Source: Fibrobacter sp.
GTDB lineage: Bacteria > Fibrobacterota > Fibrobacteria > Fibrobacterales > Fibrobacteraceae
Assembly: GCA_024398965.1 (NCBI GenBank)
Contig: JAKSIF010000014.1
Location: forward strand, 1 to 64,000
Direction of reading: 5' to 3'
Length of the DNA stretch: 64,000 nt
The position numbers and the translations under genes were made by a program. Below the pieces are notes generated by a model that was given only the letters and a program-made list of their open reading frames with translations, searched no databases and was not told the DNA's origin. Positions 34,285-43,383 of this stretch are shown here, one piece after another. The number at the start of each line of letters is the position of its first letter. Position 1 is the first letter of the stretch.

Positions 34285-35898
34285 TTACCACTTGAATCCT
34301 GCGCGAAGATAGACCTTCTTATCGTTTATCAAGGTTATCTCCCCCATGTAGCTGACAAACTGACCTTCGTAGCTGATGGAGGGCGTCAGGGAGTATTCCA
34401 TCTTGGCTCCGTCAAGGAACTTCTTATGGATTTTCATATGGTCTACGCGAGGCGTAGTATCGTTTACCGCACTACCGTAATCAGTTCCCTTCCAGTACCA
34501 GGTATGGCGGAGGGAGGCGAAGATATGCCTATCCAGCCTACCATAAAGAGTCCAGTCGATCACCTGGCTATTGGGGCCATTCTGATTGCCAATGGGGCGA
34601 CCAAGGTGGGCCATCTGGGCGGTATTCTTGGTAAAATGGCTATATACGTAAGGTTCGATTCGTGCGTATTCAGCAATGGAACCGACTTCCAGCAGATGAC
34701 CATTTACTGTAAAATCCTGGGCACCGTGAATACCGGCCATCCAAGCCCACTTGGCTTCGATATTATCGTTATTTACCAAGCTTACCGGACTTTCCATGTC
34801 ATCCAGGAAGAATTCCGTATAGAATCGGACTGCGTTGAAAAGGCGATAGTTGAAGTCGAAGGACAGAGAACCGTTATTGCTATCCTCAGAGTAGTTTCCC
34901 TTTTCCATGAACAGAGGAACGGCAGGCATAAACAGCCAGGGTTTCAGATTATCGTACTGCACCTGAAGTTCGCTCACACCAATGGTTGCGTTGCCGGCGG
35001 CCAGTTCGTAACGGTGACCAAACAGGTTTCTGTTTTCGTCCTTGTTCTTCATGCTCATGCTGTTGTAAATTCTCAAGTCAGCATAGAACGTAGTTACACG
35101 AAGCGGTCCGAACTGAAGATCCATGGTAACCATGTTATAAGGAAGGGCAAACTGGTTCAACGTCAAATTGTTGTAATAACCGGGCCCCCAATGCATCACG
35201 TCACGAGCGAAGTCCAGGCGGAACCAGTCATAGTTAAAAGCGAAATGGGCGCGATAACGTGCATAGCTGGTATACTCCAAGCCTGAGTTGTTTTCCTCAC
35301 GCTGCACTTCCAGGAATTCCCCGTCAAAGGACTTGGGACGATCTGCTGAATGACCTTCGTCGTAGATACGGGCATCCAACTCAAAGTCCACGGAATCGGC
35401 ATAACCGCGAAGATAAATACCACCATCTATGCTAGGCCAAATCGTATCGCCCAGGGCTTCCCCACCTCGGTAATCCATGCCTCCCACAAGGGACATGGCT
35501 ACGGCAATGCGGGGGTGCTTCACTGCAAGTTCCTTAGCCAGGGCGATACATGCCGTATCACTTTCTCCGCAAGGAACACTATTATCATGACCTAAAACAA
35601 AGGCTCCATTGACGTTATCGTAGCCAAGCAGGGATTCCGAAACATCCTCTCGCATCGAGGCCCTAAAGGAAGTATCCCTTCGGGGGAATGCGAAGAACTG
35701 GCGACCCTCCCCTGTCGTGGTCCGATGAAGTTCAAACAACATTGGAGATGTTTCAAGGAGCCTCAGGTTACGTGTGCGCTCGGACCCCACAATCGGTGAA
35801 GACGCATTGGACACGCCTGCTAAGCACAGGACAACAAGCAAAAAGGTAAAAACACTACGGACAGTGATTTTACCTACAGAAATTTCATTTAAGTTCAT
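34285..35898 (-). CDS. Wzi-like outer-membrane protein (capsule assembly family)
   Basis: About 537 residues. A signal peptide (TVRSVFTFLLVVLCLAGVSNA) is followed by a beta-barrel-like protein with RLDFARDVMHWGPGYYNNLT, resembling the Wzi motif with HWGPG in which the outer-membrane lectin binds capsule. Aromatic-rich strands continue to the end, which finishes in VYLRAGFKW (C-terminal aromatic). Probably it attaches or assembles surface polysaccharide. I use ATG 35898, because the GTG at 35916 extends an implausible N-terminus. It follows pilT by 20 nt. Confidence 0.75.
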   Translation of the reverse strand: MNLNEISVGKITVRSVFTFLLVVLCLAGVSNASSPIVGSERTRNLRLLETSPMLFELHRTTTGEGRQFFAFPRRDTSFRASMREDVSESLLGYDNVNGAFVLGHDNSVPCGESDTACIALAKELAVKHPRIAVAMSLVGGMDYRGGEALGDTIWPSIDGGIYLRGYADSVDFELDARIYDEGHSADRPKSFDGEFLEVQREENNSGLEYTSYARYRAHFAFNYDWFRLDFARDVMHWGPGYYNNLTLNQFALPYNMVTMDLQFGPLRVTTFYADLRIYNSMSMKNKDENRNLFGHRYELAAGNATIGVSELQVQYDNLKPWLFMPAVPLFMEKGNYSEDSNNGSLSFDFNYRLFNAVRFYTEFFLDDMESPVSLVNNDNIEAKWAWMAGIHGAQDFTVNGHLLEVGSIAEYARIEPYVYSHFTKNTAQMAHLGRPIGNQNGPNSQVIDWTLYGRLDRHIFASLRHTWYWKGTDYGSAVNDTTPRVDHMKIHKKFLDGAKMEYSLTPSISYEGQFVSYMGEITLINDKKVYLRAGFKW

Positions 35899-35918
35899 AA
35901 GGTTTCTTGACACCAAGA

Positions 35919-37019
35919 TTACATCCAGCCACGTTCGGACGTACCAGAAATACCACGAATCTTCAAGTCGAAGTCATCCGGGTTGGTAGCAGCGTTCATG
36001 GCGGTTTCCAGAGAAATCTGCTCAGACTGGTAAAGAGCAAGCAAGGCCTGGTCAAAAGTCTGGCTATGGTACTGCATGTGGCCCTCGGCAATAGCCTGTT
36101 CAACCATGTCAATCTTGTCCTTGTCCTGGATATACTCCTTGATGGCTCCGGTGTTCACCAGCACTTCAGCAGCAGGGACTCGGCCCTGGCCATCCTTGGT
36201 AGGCAACAGACGCAGGGAAATGATACCGGCAAGAACTTCCGCCAGGAGCAATCGAATTTCTTCGTGCTGGTGAGGCGGGTACATGGAAAGCACACGATGG
36301 ATTGTTTCTGTGGCGTTGGTCGTATGAATGGTAGCAAACACCATATGGCCAGTATCGGCGGCCGTCATAGCAATCTGCATGGTTTCCAAGTCACGAATTT
36401 CGCCAACCAGAAGAACGTCCGGATCCTGACGAAGGGCTGCACGAAGCGCATTGGCGTAAGACAATGTATCCACACCAATTTCGCGCTGAGAAATGATAGC
36501 CTTGTTATCGCGATACAGGTATTCAATCGGATCTTCAACGGTAATGATGTTCACCGATTCCTTCTGGTTGATGTAATCCAGCATGGAAGCAAGTGTCGTA
36601 GACTTACCGGAGCCCGTTGTTCCTGTAACCAGGATAAGACCTCGCTTGGTCAAGGCCAGATCACGGATAATTTCGGGAAGATGCAATTCTTCGAAGGCAG
36701 GAATCTTTGCCTTGATATGACGAATAACGATGGCGATGGATCCGCGCTGACGGAAAACATTTACACGGAAACGGCCCATGTCACGAGCACCCACAGCAAA
36801 GTCGCATTCCTTATTTTGTTCAAAACGCAACTTTTGTTCTCGGTTCATGATGTCATCCAAGAAGGAATCCATCATTGCGGCGTCCACACGAACTTCGATA
36901 GGTCGCTGCAGGGAGCCGTTGATACGGTATACAGGCGGAACACCAACACGGATATGCAAGTCGGAAGCCTTGCGATTCACCATCTCGCGAAGAAGTTGTT
37001 CAATACGAAGTTCTGCCAT
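35919..37019 (-). CDS. pilT: Type IV pilus retraction ATPase PilT
   Basis: 366 residues of the PilT/VirB11 secretion-ATPase family. An N-terminal domain (MVNRKASDLHIRVGVPPVYR) is followed by Walker A (GTTGSGKSTTLASM), the Asp box EDPIEYLY, Walker B VLLVGEIRDLET and the His box ATIHTTNATETIHRV. AIRAGLRE-like C-terminal retraction motifs are partially changed. It powers pilus retraction for adhesion or motility on plant fibre (inference). Upstream in the same direction is an acidic TPR protein; the two genes are 5 nt apart. Confidence 0.92.
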   Translation of the reverse strand: MAELRIEQLLREMVNRKASDLHIRVGVPPVYRINGSLQRPIEVRVDAAMMDSFLDDIMNREQKLRFEQNKECDFAVGARDMGRFRVNVFRQRGSIAIVIRHIKAKIPAFEELHLPEIIRDLALTKRGLILVTGTTGSGKSTTLASMLDYINQKESVNIITVEDPIEYLYRDNKAIISQREIGVDTLSYANALRAALRQDPDVLLVGEIRDLETMQIAMTAADTGHMVFATIHTTNATETIHRVLSMYPPHQHEEIRLLLAEVLAGIISLRLLPTKDGQGRVPAAEVLVNTGAIKEYIQDKDKIDMVEQAIAEGHMQYHSQTFDQALLALYQSEQISLETAMNAATNPDDFDLKIRGISGTSERGWM

Positions 37020-37024
37020 GGGAA

Positions 37025-39628
37025 CTAACCTCCAAATCGTTCGTCGTACAGATTTTTAATTTCTCTCATTCGAGAAGCAATTTCCTGATTATCGGGATCC
37101 TTCTGTGCCAGATCCTGATAGATATCAAGAGCCTTTTCGTACAAGCCCTGGTCAAAGTAAATTTCAGCCAAGGTACGGGTCTTCATGCTGTCGTCCAGAT
37201 CATTGTTGCCGCGATTCAAGGGCGCGTCAGGATTGTTGATCAGACCAGCGGAAATTTCATCGTCGGAATCCCCGGACATGAGGAAATCAACCCCGTTGTT
37301 TGCAGGCTTCGGTTCGGCCTCGAGGTCATCATCCATATCAAAGAGCCCCTTAAAGGCGCCGGACACCTCGTTTTCAAGAGAATTGAAATTCGGGGAAGTT
37401 TCAGCAGCACTTACTGCGGGAGCAGGTTCATTCTCGGCAGCAAGGTCATCTTCGCCGAACAGGCTGTCAAAGGACTTGTCCAAACTTGACTTTACACTGT
37501 CGTCAGCATTTTCGCCTTCAGCAACATCAGGCGTTGCAAAGGATTCTTCTACAATGGCGCCAGTAGCTTCCTGATCTGCAGCAGGAGCAGATTCATTCAT
37601 CTCAGGAAGATCAAGGTCGTCGTCGTCACCAAACATGGAGGCAAACGCACCGCCCATTTCCTTGGCAATGTCGGAACCGTTACTCTTCGGTTCTGCAGGA
37701 AGTTCCAATTCAGCTTCTGCCCGATCGACCTGTTCTGCCAAGGAGACGGAATCAACTGTTTCCTGTGCAGCAAGAGGCTTTTCTTCCGGCAATTCATCAT
37801 CATCACCGAAGAGGGAATCAAGAGCACTATCTACACTGAAAGTCTGACCAGATGTGGTAGGAGCTTCAGGAGCAGCAGGCTCTTCATCCAAGACAAAGTC
37901 CATTGCAGATGCAAGAGCCGGAGCTTCGGACTTATCATCCAAGGAGAAGCTGGAATCGGCGGACTTTTCGAACAAACTGGAAGAGCCTTCAATTTCAAAT
38001 GGAGCGTCATCAAGGGCAGGTTCTTCCTGGACAGCGTTGTCCATGGCCGGAAGATCCAGGTCCATATTGTCCAGAGAAAGTTCGTCGGAAACTTCGGCAG
38101 CAGGCTTTTCCGCAGGCAGTTCCTCGGGAAGTTCGTCTTCGCCAAAGATGGAGTCGAAGGCGTTGTCCACGGTGGTAGGCTTGTCTTCCACTGCAGGTGC
38201 AGGAGCTTCAAGTGCCGTTTCTTCTACGGCGGGAGCAGGGGCTGTAGATGGCAGTTCCTCGGGAAGTTCGTCTTCGCCAAAGATGGAGTCGAAGGCGTTG
38301 TCCACGGTGGTAGGCTTGTCTTCCACTGCAGGTGCAGGAGCTTCAAGTGCCGTTTCTTCTACGGCGGGAGCAGGGGCTGTAGATGGCAGTTCCTCGGGAA
38401 GTTCGTCTTCGCCAAAGATGGATTCAAAGGCATTGTCCACGGTCGTGGGCTTGTCTTCCACTGCAGGTGCAGATGCTTCGGGCATAACCTTTTCGGCAGA
38501 GGAGTCTGCGGCAAGGTCATCTTCCAGACCAAAGATGTCAGACAGAGCGGAGTTTACATCGTTACCGGAGATGTTCTCATCCACAGGGAATTCTTCGACA
38601 GGACCTTCGCTCTTATCAAAAGTAGAGATGACAGAATCAAGAGATGCGGCCAGGTCTTCGACCTGAGAATCATCTGCTGCGTCCCCATTGGGAAGCATGG
38701 CTGCAAGAGCTGCAAAAGGATCGTCTTCTACGGAGAATTCCGCAGCAGGAGCGTCCAGTTCTGCCTCGCCACCTTCGGCCGGGGCTTCAGCGACTTCCGC
38801 AGATGCAGAACTGAATACGGAACCCATAGAGGAAGATTCTTCCTGGGGATCGTCATCAAGTCCAGCAAAAAGACCCGTGCTGGCAGAGGACTTTTCAAAC
38901 AGGGAACTTCCTGATTCCTCTTCGGGCTGTTCCGTCGTGGGTTCAACCGTAGTCAAGCTGATATCGGAAAGATCTTCACTGGACTTTTCAAAGGGGTTGA
39001 GACCGCCTTCCGGTTCTTCTTCCACGTCGTCGGTTACACCGCCAAAGGCATCACCAAAGGCCTTCTCAAAGGAAGCCTCTTCAATAGGTTCTGCGGCAAC
39101 GGCTTCGGAAGAGCCTTCCAGTTCTTCGGACAGATTGAGATCAAGGGAGGAGTCGTCCATGTTGAACTGGCTATCGGCAAGTTCCGCACCAGCGGCAACT
39201 GCAGCAGCCTCAGCAGCGGGAGCAGTTTCTGCTTCCGGCATGGCCTCGTACTCTTCCTTCCAGAATTTGTTCAGGGGATCCATGTCATGGAACTGACGAT
39301 AGCAAACATTACGTTTGCCCTCATTGCCAAGAGCATCGTAGGCATCGCCCATAATCTTGTAGGCAGCCAGATTGAACGGATCATGAATAAGGGCATTTTC
39401 GCACTGGGTAACGCAGGTTTCGTGCTCACCCTTTTCAAACAGGATCTTGGCACGGACCAGCATGGCGGCCACGTCATTCGGATAGAGAGTCAAGCCTCCA
39501 TCTACCAGCTTGAGTGCCGAATCCAGGTCACCGGCTGCGCGTTCCAAATCGGCAAGCCAGGCAAAGACCATGGACTTGCCCTTCTTTTTGTTCACAGCTT
39601 TCTTGAGAGATTCCATTGTAACAGGCAT
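37025..39628 (-). CDS. TPR protein with long acidic, Ala/Pro/Glu-rich repetitive middle
   Basis: 867 residues. An N-terminal TPR region (about 15-130: FAWLADLERAAGDLDSALKL, NLAAYKIMGDAYDALGNEGK) is followed by about 600 residues of low-complexity acidic sequence with recurring short motifs such as NAFDSIFGEDELPEELP, LFEKS and SFDSLFGEDD. A C-terminal TPR pair closes it (KTRTLAEIYFDQGLYEKALD). It contains a perfect 135-bp tandem duplication. Start ATG 39628 has GAGG 5 nt upstream; the earlier GTG is less likely. It probably acts as a scaffold for pilus or polarity functions beside pilT (inference); no export signal. Confidence 0.8.
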   Translation of the reverse strand: MPVTMESLKKAVNKKKGKSMVFAWLADLERAAGDLDSALKLVDGGLTLYPNDVAAMLVRAKILFEKGEHETCVTQCENALIHDPFNLAAYKIMGDAYDALGNEGKRNVCYRQFHDMDPLNKFWKEEYEAMPEAETAPAAEAAAVAAGAELADSQFNMDDSSLDLNLSEELEGSSEAVAAEPIEEASFEKAFGDAFGGVTDDVEEEPEGGLNPFEKSSEDLSDISLTTVEPTTEQPEEESGSSLFEKSSASTGLFAGLDDDPQEESSSMGSVFSSASAEVAEAPAEGGEAELDAPAAEFSVEDDPFAALAAMLPNGDAADDSQVEDLAASLDSVISTFDKSEGPVEEFPVDENISGNDVNSALSDIFGLEDDLAADSSAEKVMPEASAPAVEDKPTTVDNAFESIFGEDELPEELPSTAPAPAVEETALEAPAPAVEDKPTTVDNAFDSIFGEDELPEELPSTAPAPAVEETALEAPAPAVEDKPTTVDNAFDSIFGEDELPEELPAEKPAAEVSDELSLDNMDLDLPAMDNAVQEEPALDDAPFEIEGSSSLFEKSADSSFSLDDKSEAPALASAMDFVLDEEPAAPEAPTTSGQTFSVDSALDSLFGDDDELPEEKPLAAQETVDSVSLAEQVDRAEAELELPAEPKSNGSDIAKEMGGAFASMFGDDDDLDLPEMNESAPAADQEATGAIVEESFATPDVAEGENADDSVKSSLDKSFDSLFGEDDLAAENEPAPAVSAAETSPNFNSLENEVSGAFKGLFDMDDDLEAEPKPANNGVDFLMSGDSDDEISAGLINNPDAPLNRGNNDLDDSMKTRTLAEIYFDQGLYEKALDIYQDLAQKDPDNQEIASRMREIKNLYDERFGG
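38116..38480. repeat. 135-bp tandem repeat in the TPR gene
   Basis: Units at 38116-38250 and 38251-38385 are identical over all 135 bp (45 codons). A third, diverged and partial unit follows from 38386. The repeat encodes alternating acidic and Pro/Ala-rich peptide (DELPEELP, AVEDKPTTVDNAF). Confidence 0.9.
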
Positions 39629-39639
39629 AAACACCTCAA

Positions 39640-39885
39640 CTAAAGCATAATAGCTTCGTCAGACAAAAGGACAGGAATACCTTCGCGCACCGGATACAGT
39701 CTGGAACCATCAACGGTCTCCAGAGCCTCGGTCAAGGTTTCAGTAACAACCTCGCCGCCCACATTCTTCAGAGAGCCAGCAGAAATAGCGTTATTTACAG
39801 CAGCCAGACGTTCGCTGGAAGCCAACTTGAGAGCAGCCCTGGTTTCGGGGCAGCAAAGAATATCCAAAAGCTTAGAGTCTAACAT
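39640..39885 (-). CDS. Trm112/UPF0434 family zinc-finger-like protein
   Basis: 81 residues: KLLDILCCPETRAALKL at the start and GSRLYPVREGIPVLLSDEA at the end, as in Trm112-like bacterial proteins of 60-80 residues, which activate methyltransferases. The first Cys pair is present (CC-P); the usual second CxxC pair is absent or reduced, so zinc binding is doubtful. It lies 11 nt upstream of the TPR gene. Confidence 0.75.
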   Translation of the reverse strand: MLDSKLLDILCCPETRAALKLASSERLAAVNNAISAGSLKNVGGEVVTETLTEALETVDGSRLYPVREGIPVLLSDEAIML

Positions 39886-39946
39886 AAGTCCCTTTATAGC
39901 ATATACTTATGTTAAAGATAACTCTATTTTCGAAAGAAAATTTTGG

Positions 39947-41653
39947 CTAGCGCAAGTATTTGAGGTTTACAAGGGCATAATCGCCATTTACAGCGTTCCC
40001 AATAAGCAAATAGACCCTCAAACCAAGATTATCAAGCCAATTTATGTCGTAGGATTCACGGAATCCGGACGCATTGGAAACAACCAAAAGCTCACGACAG
40101 CCCGTACGGTTGCAAATAGACTCCATCTCGGACAGGTTTCCCAGGACATGCTGACGATTTTCGTCAGTAATTTTAGACTTGTCATTGGTAACGCAGCCAA
40201 GGATTTCGATACCCGGAATCACATTGTAACGGTCAAACCAGCTGTTCAAGGAATCCTGGGATCCGCCCAGAAGAATGGAGCGGTGACGCTTCTTGGCAAA
40301 GATACGGTAGAAATAGTTTATCCAGAATGCCACACGGCGCCAGGCCTTGAGGGCCAAGGGGATGAACAGAATGGAAACACCAACGATAATCGCCCAGGGT
40401 TTGTCATAAGCCATCATGGGATTCTGAAAACCAGCAAATGTCTGAGGCAGCTGCGTAACAAGGCGGTATCCAATATAACAACCCACGGAAAGCAAGTTCA
40501 ACGGCAAAAGGTGACGGATAAAACGATCCCCCTTAAGACTGCCACTAGCATATTCCCCACGGAAAGTCAGGAAAACAATATTGACTATGGCCACTATAGC
40601 TACAAGCCACCAGTTTTCAAACAACCTGCCATCAAATATGGAATGCTGTAAAAGCGCATGGACAGGTTCCGGACAGCTACTGGTCCCATCGTCAAAACAC
40701 GCATAATCCAGCACAACTTCATGTTCTGACCTAAAAGCAATCAGAGCCCACAGGGCCACCACGCCCAAGTCCAGGAAAATCTTCCAGAACTTTGGAATCA
40801 GGCGGGTAAACATTCCCACGAACGCAGCAAACAGAATACCCAGAGTCACCAAGAGCGAGGGAACAAAATACAGGTCCTTGTGCTTTTTCACAAAGATGAT
40901 CATTGCCTTGTAGAAATCCAGGTAGGACTTCCAGCGACGAGTCTTGCAGCTCTGTCCCTTAAAATGGAGGATGTTTGTAGCCGGGGTATAGTAATTCTTG
41001 AAACCAGCCACCTTTGCGCGGAAGCAGAGATCCAAGTCTTCGCCATACATGAAGAAGTCTTCGTCAAAGCCCTTCAGCTGTTCGTACAAGTCACGGCGCA
41101 TGCAGAAGAAAGAACCACTGATGGCATCCACTTCCGTAACCTCGTCCGGATCGGCGTAGGTCATGTTGTAGGAGGCGAACAGTTTGCTCTTGGGGAACAA
41201 GGCGGCCAGGCCCACCGTCTTTGAAATTGCGGAAAAAGTCGTCGGGAAGGAACGGCGGCAAGCCAACTGCAGGGAACCATCCTCATTCAGGATACGGCTA
41301 CCGGCAAGACCTGTTTCAGGATGTTCCTGCACAAATTCCAGCATCTTGCGGAAGGAATCCCTAGATACGAGAGTATCAGGATTGATAAAAAACAGATAAG
41401 GCTTGGAGGCGGATTTTACAGCAAGATTGCAGCCCTTGCCAAAGCCCAGATTTTCCTTGGAGTCAATCCACTTGACTTCCGGGAAAAAATTCTTGATTTC
41501 AGCGGTGATCGGTTCCGGGGATCCGTTATCCAGCACAATGACTTCCGCATCGATACCTTCACTAGCATCGCGGACAGACTTAAGACAGGCAGGAATGAAG
41601 TCGCAAGAATTATAGGCGACAATGATGACGGAACAGGAATAATCTACAGCCAT
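39947..41653 (-). CDS. GT2 glycosyltransferase fused to a membrane and Rossmann-like domain
   Basis: 568 residues. An N-terminal GT2 domain (residues about 5-235) contains SVIIVAYNSCDFIPACLKSV, the DXD-like FINPDTL and FFMYGEDLDLCFRAKVAG, as in rhamnosyltransferase-type enzymes. Then come four or five membrane helices (about 255-460). The C-terminal 110 residues (SILLGGSQDSLNSWF, EILGCVTNDKSKI, NLSEMESICNRTGCRELLVV) resemble the CoA-binding-like domain that normally precedes the catalytic domain of WbaP/WcaJ-type sugar-phosphate transferases, but that catalytic domain is missing. Together with the next genes it probably builds surface glycans; the fusion is unusual. Confidence 0.8.
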   Translation of the reverse strand: MAVDYSCSVIIVAYNSCDFIPACLKSVRDASEGIDAEVIVLDNGSPEPITAEIKNFFPEVKWIDSKENLGFGKGCNLAVKSASKPYLFFINPDTLVSRDSFRKMLEFVQEHPETGLAGSRILNEDGSLQLACRRSFPTTFSAISKTVGLAALFPKSKLFASYNMTYADPDEVTEVDAISGSFFCMRRDLYEQLKGFDEDFFMYGEDLDLCFRAKVAGFKNYYTPATNILHFKGQSCKTRRWKSYLDFYKAMIIFVKKHKDLYFVPSLLVTLGILFAAFVGMFTRLIPKFWKIFLDLGVVALWALIAFRSEHEVVLDYACFDDGTSSCPEPVHALLQHSIFDGRLFENWWLVAIVAIVNIVFLTFRGEYASGSLKGDRFIRHLLPLNLLSVGCYIGYRLVTQLPQTFAGFQNPMMAYDKPWAIIVGVSILFIPLALKAWRRVAFWINYFYRIFAKKRHRSILLGGSQDSLNSWFDRYNVIPGIEILGCVTNDKSKITDENRQHVLGNLSEMESICNRTGCRELLVVSNASGFRESYDINWLDNLGLRVYLLIGNAVNGDYALVNLKYLR

Positions 41654-41685
41654 GAAACAAGAACCTTTTGCAACAGCTCAAATAA

Positions 41686-42402
41686 CTAAGCCAAGCCGAG
41701 ACGCAGTTTAAGAACCAGGAAGAAGGCTTCGGAAATAATGCCGCCGCTCATCTTGGATGTGCCTCGAGTTCGATCCGTAAACACAATGGGAATTTCCTTG
41801 ACGGTAAGTCCCTTCTTCCAAACCTTGAAGGTCGTTTCGATCTGGAAACAGTATCCATCACTTTTCATCTTGTCCAGATTCAAGGCCTGGAGAGCACTGC
41901 GGCAATAGCACTTGAAGCCGCCAGTGGCATCGCTAATGGGAAGGCCTGTTGCAAGACGGGTATAGACGTTCGCGCCATAGCTGAGAATCAATCGTTTGAG
42001 ATCCCAGTTTACAACGCTAATGCGATTATGCTGGTAACGGCTACCAAGCACAAGGTCTGCACCTTTTTCGGCCGCTTCCAGGAAACGATTCAAATCCGCA
42101 GGATTATGACTGAAGTCCGCATCCATTTCGAATACTCGTTCATAATCACGTTCCAAGGCCCACTTGAACCCTGTAACATAAGCTGTTCCAAGACCCATCT
42201 TGCCTGGGCGGCGAAGAAGATGAATGCGGGGATTCTTCAGAGTTTCTGCCTCGACCATATCACCGGTTCCGTCCGGGGAACCATCGTCCACTACCAGGAT
42301 TTCAAGACATTCATTCTGTTCCAGAATAGCAGACATAATGAGCAGGATGTTTTCCTTCTCATTGTAGGTCGGTACAATCACTAAACTCTTCGGATATGCC
42401 AT
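41686..42402 (-). CDS. Polyprenyl-phosphate mannose/glucose synthase-like GT2 (DPM1-type, soluble)
   Basis: About 238 residues: LVIVPTYNEKENILLIMSAI, EILVVDDGSPDGTGDMVE, FEMDADFSHNP (the DAD/DXD metal site) and ATGGFKCY are characteristic of dolichyl-phosphate mannose synthases. No C-terminal membrane helices, unlike the neighbour. It should transfer a hexose from a nucleotide sugar to undecaprenyl phosphate at the inner membrane. ATG 42402 has GGAG 8 nt upstream and is favoured over 42429. Confidence 0.88.
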   Translation of the reverse strand: MAYPKSLVIVPTYNEKENILLIMSAILEQNECLEILVVDDGSPDGTGDMVEAETLKNPRIHLLRRPGKMGLGTAYVTGFKWALERDYERVFEMDADFSHNPADLNRFLEAAEKGADLVLGSRYQHNRISVVNWDLKRLILSYGANVYTRLATGLPISDATGGFKCYCRSALQALNLDKMKSDGYCFQIETTFKVWKKGLTVKEIPIVFTDRTRGTSKMSGGIISEAFFLVLKLRLGLA

Positions 42403-42442
42403 TATTCTCGCTCCAAAACGATAATTCAATATACAAAAAACT

Positions 42443-43372
42443 CTATTCCAGGGTATCCCGTATCTGTTCCGCCACCGGATAGGTCTGTTTCTTGCTTCCG
42501 TTCATCATTTCACCTAGAAGTCCAAGGCTAAAGAACTGAACTCCCATAACCAGGGAGAATCCTCCTGCCAGAAGCAAGGGACGCACATGGAGTGCACCAG
42601 TCTGGATCCATTCGTAGCCGAAGTATCCGGACACACCGAGACCCAGCATCACAAAGATCAGACCCAGCAAGCCAAAGAAGTGCAGAGGCTTTGCGGAAAA
42701 ACTCTTGAGGAACATCAGGGAAAGCAGGTCAAGGAATCCGGAAACCAGGCGGGATACGCCATACTTGGAAACACCGTGGACACGGGCTCGATGAGCCACA
42801 GGCATTTCGGTAATACGGAAACCTTGCCACTTGGCCATCACCGGAATAAAGCGATGGAAGTCGCCATACAAGTTGATAAAGCGAACCACGGAACTGCGAT
42901 ATGCCTTGATACCGCAATTAAAGTCGTGAAGGCGCTTGCCGCATACGGCAGAAACTGTCAGGTTGAACAACTTGGAGGGCCAGGTCTTGTGCCAGGGATC
43001 CAGGCGACGAATCTTCCAGCCAGAAACCAGGTCATAGCCTTCTTCAAGGATATTGATCATCTTGGGAATTTCAAGAGGGTCATCCTGAAGGTCGCCATCC
43101 AGAGTGGCAACATAGCGGCCAGTAGCCTTGGAAAAGCCGAAAGCCAGTCCGGCAGCCTTGCCGCAGTTGAACTGGAAACGGTATCCGCGAAGGAAGGGAT
43201 ACTCCTTGGAGAGGTTTTCGATTACTTCCCAGGTATTGTCGCGGCTACCGTCATCGATAATGATAGCTTCGTACTTGAAGCCAGTAGGATCGATGGCGGC
43301 GGCGATTTCTTTCAGGAGTTCCGGAAGGTTTTCGCTTTCTTCCTTAACCGGAATGACCAAACTTAAATCCAT
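42443..43372 (-). CDS. GtrB-like GT2 with two C-terminal membrane helices
   Basis: 309 residues: LSLVIPVKEESENLPELLKE, AIIIDDGSRDNTWE, ATLDGDLQDDP (DXD site) and HDFNCGIKAYR, then two helices (FGLLGLIFVMLGLGVSGYFG, LLLAGGFSLVMGVQFFSLGL). This is the polyprenyl-phosphate glycosyltransferase architecture of GtrB/ArnC. It likely loads a lipid carrier with a sugar used by the DUF2723 protein encoded 11 nt upstream. The second such enzyme in the cluster suggests two different sugars. Confidence 0.88.
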   Translation of the reverse strand: MDLSLVIPVKEESENLPELLKEIAAAIDPTGFKYEAIIIDDGSRDNTWEVIENLSKEYPFLRGYRFQFNCGKAAGLAFGFSKATGRYVATLDGDLQDDPLEIPKMINILEEGYDLVSGWKIRRLDPWHKTWPSKLFNLTVSAVCGKRLHDFNCGIKAYRSSVVRFINLYGDFHRFIPVMAKWQGFRITEMPVAHRARVHGVSKYGVSRLVSGFLDLLSLMFLKSFSAKPLHFFGLLGLIFVMLGLGVSGYFGYEWIQTGALHVRPLLLAGGFSLVMGVQFFSLGLLGEMMNGSKKQTYPVAEQIRDTLE

Positions 43373-43383
43373 TCAAGACCTCT

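Noticed and set aside
37000-39000. CRISPR array suspected from repeated blocks
   Set aside because: The repeats are coding, in-frame, 135 bp long and directly adjacent without spacers; no cas genes are present.
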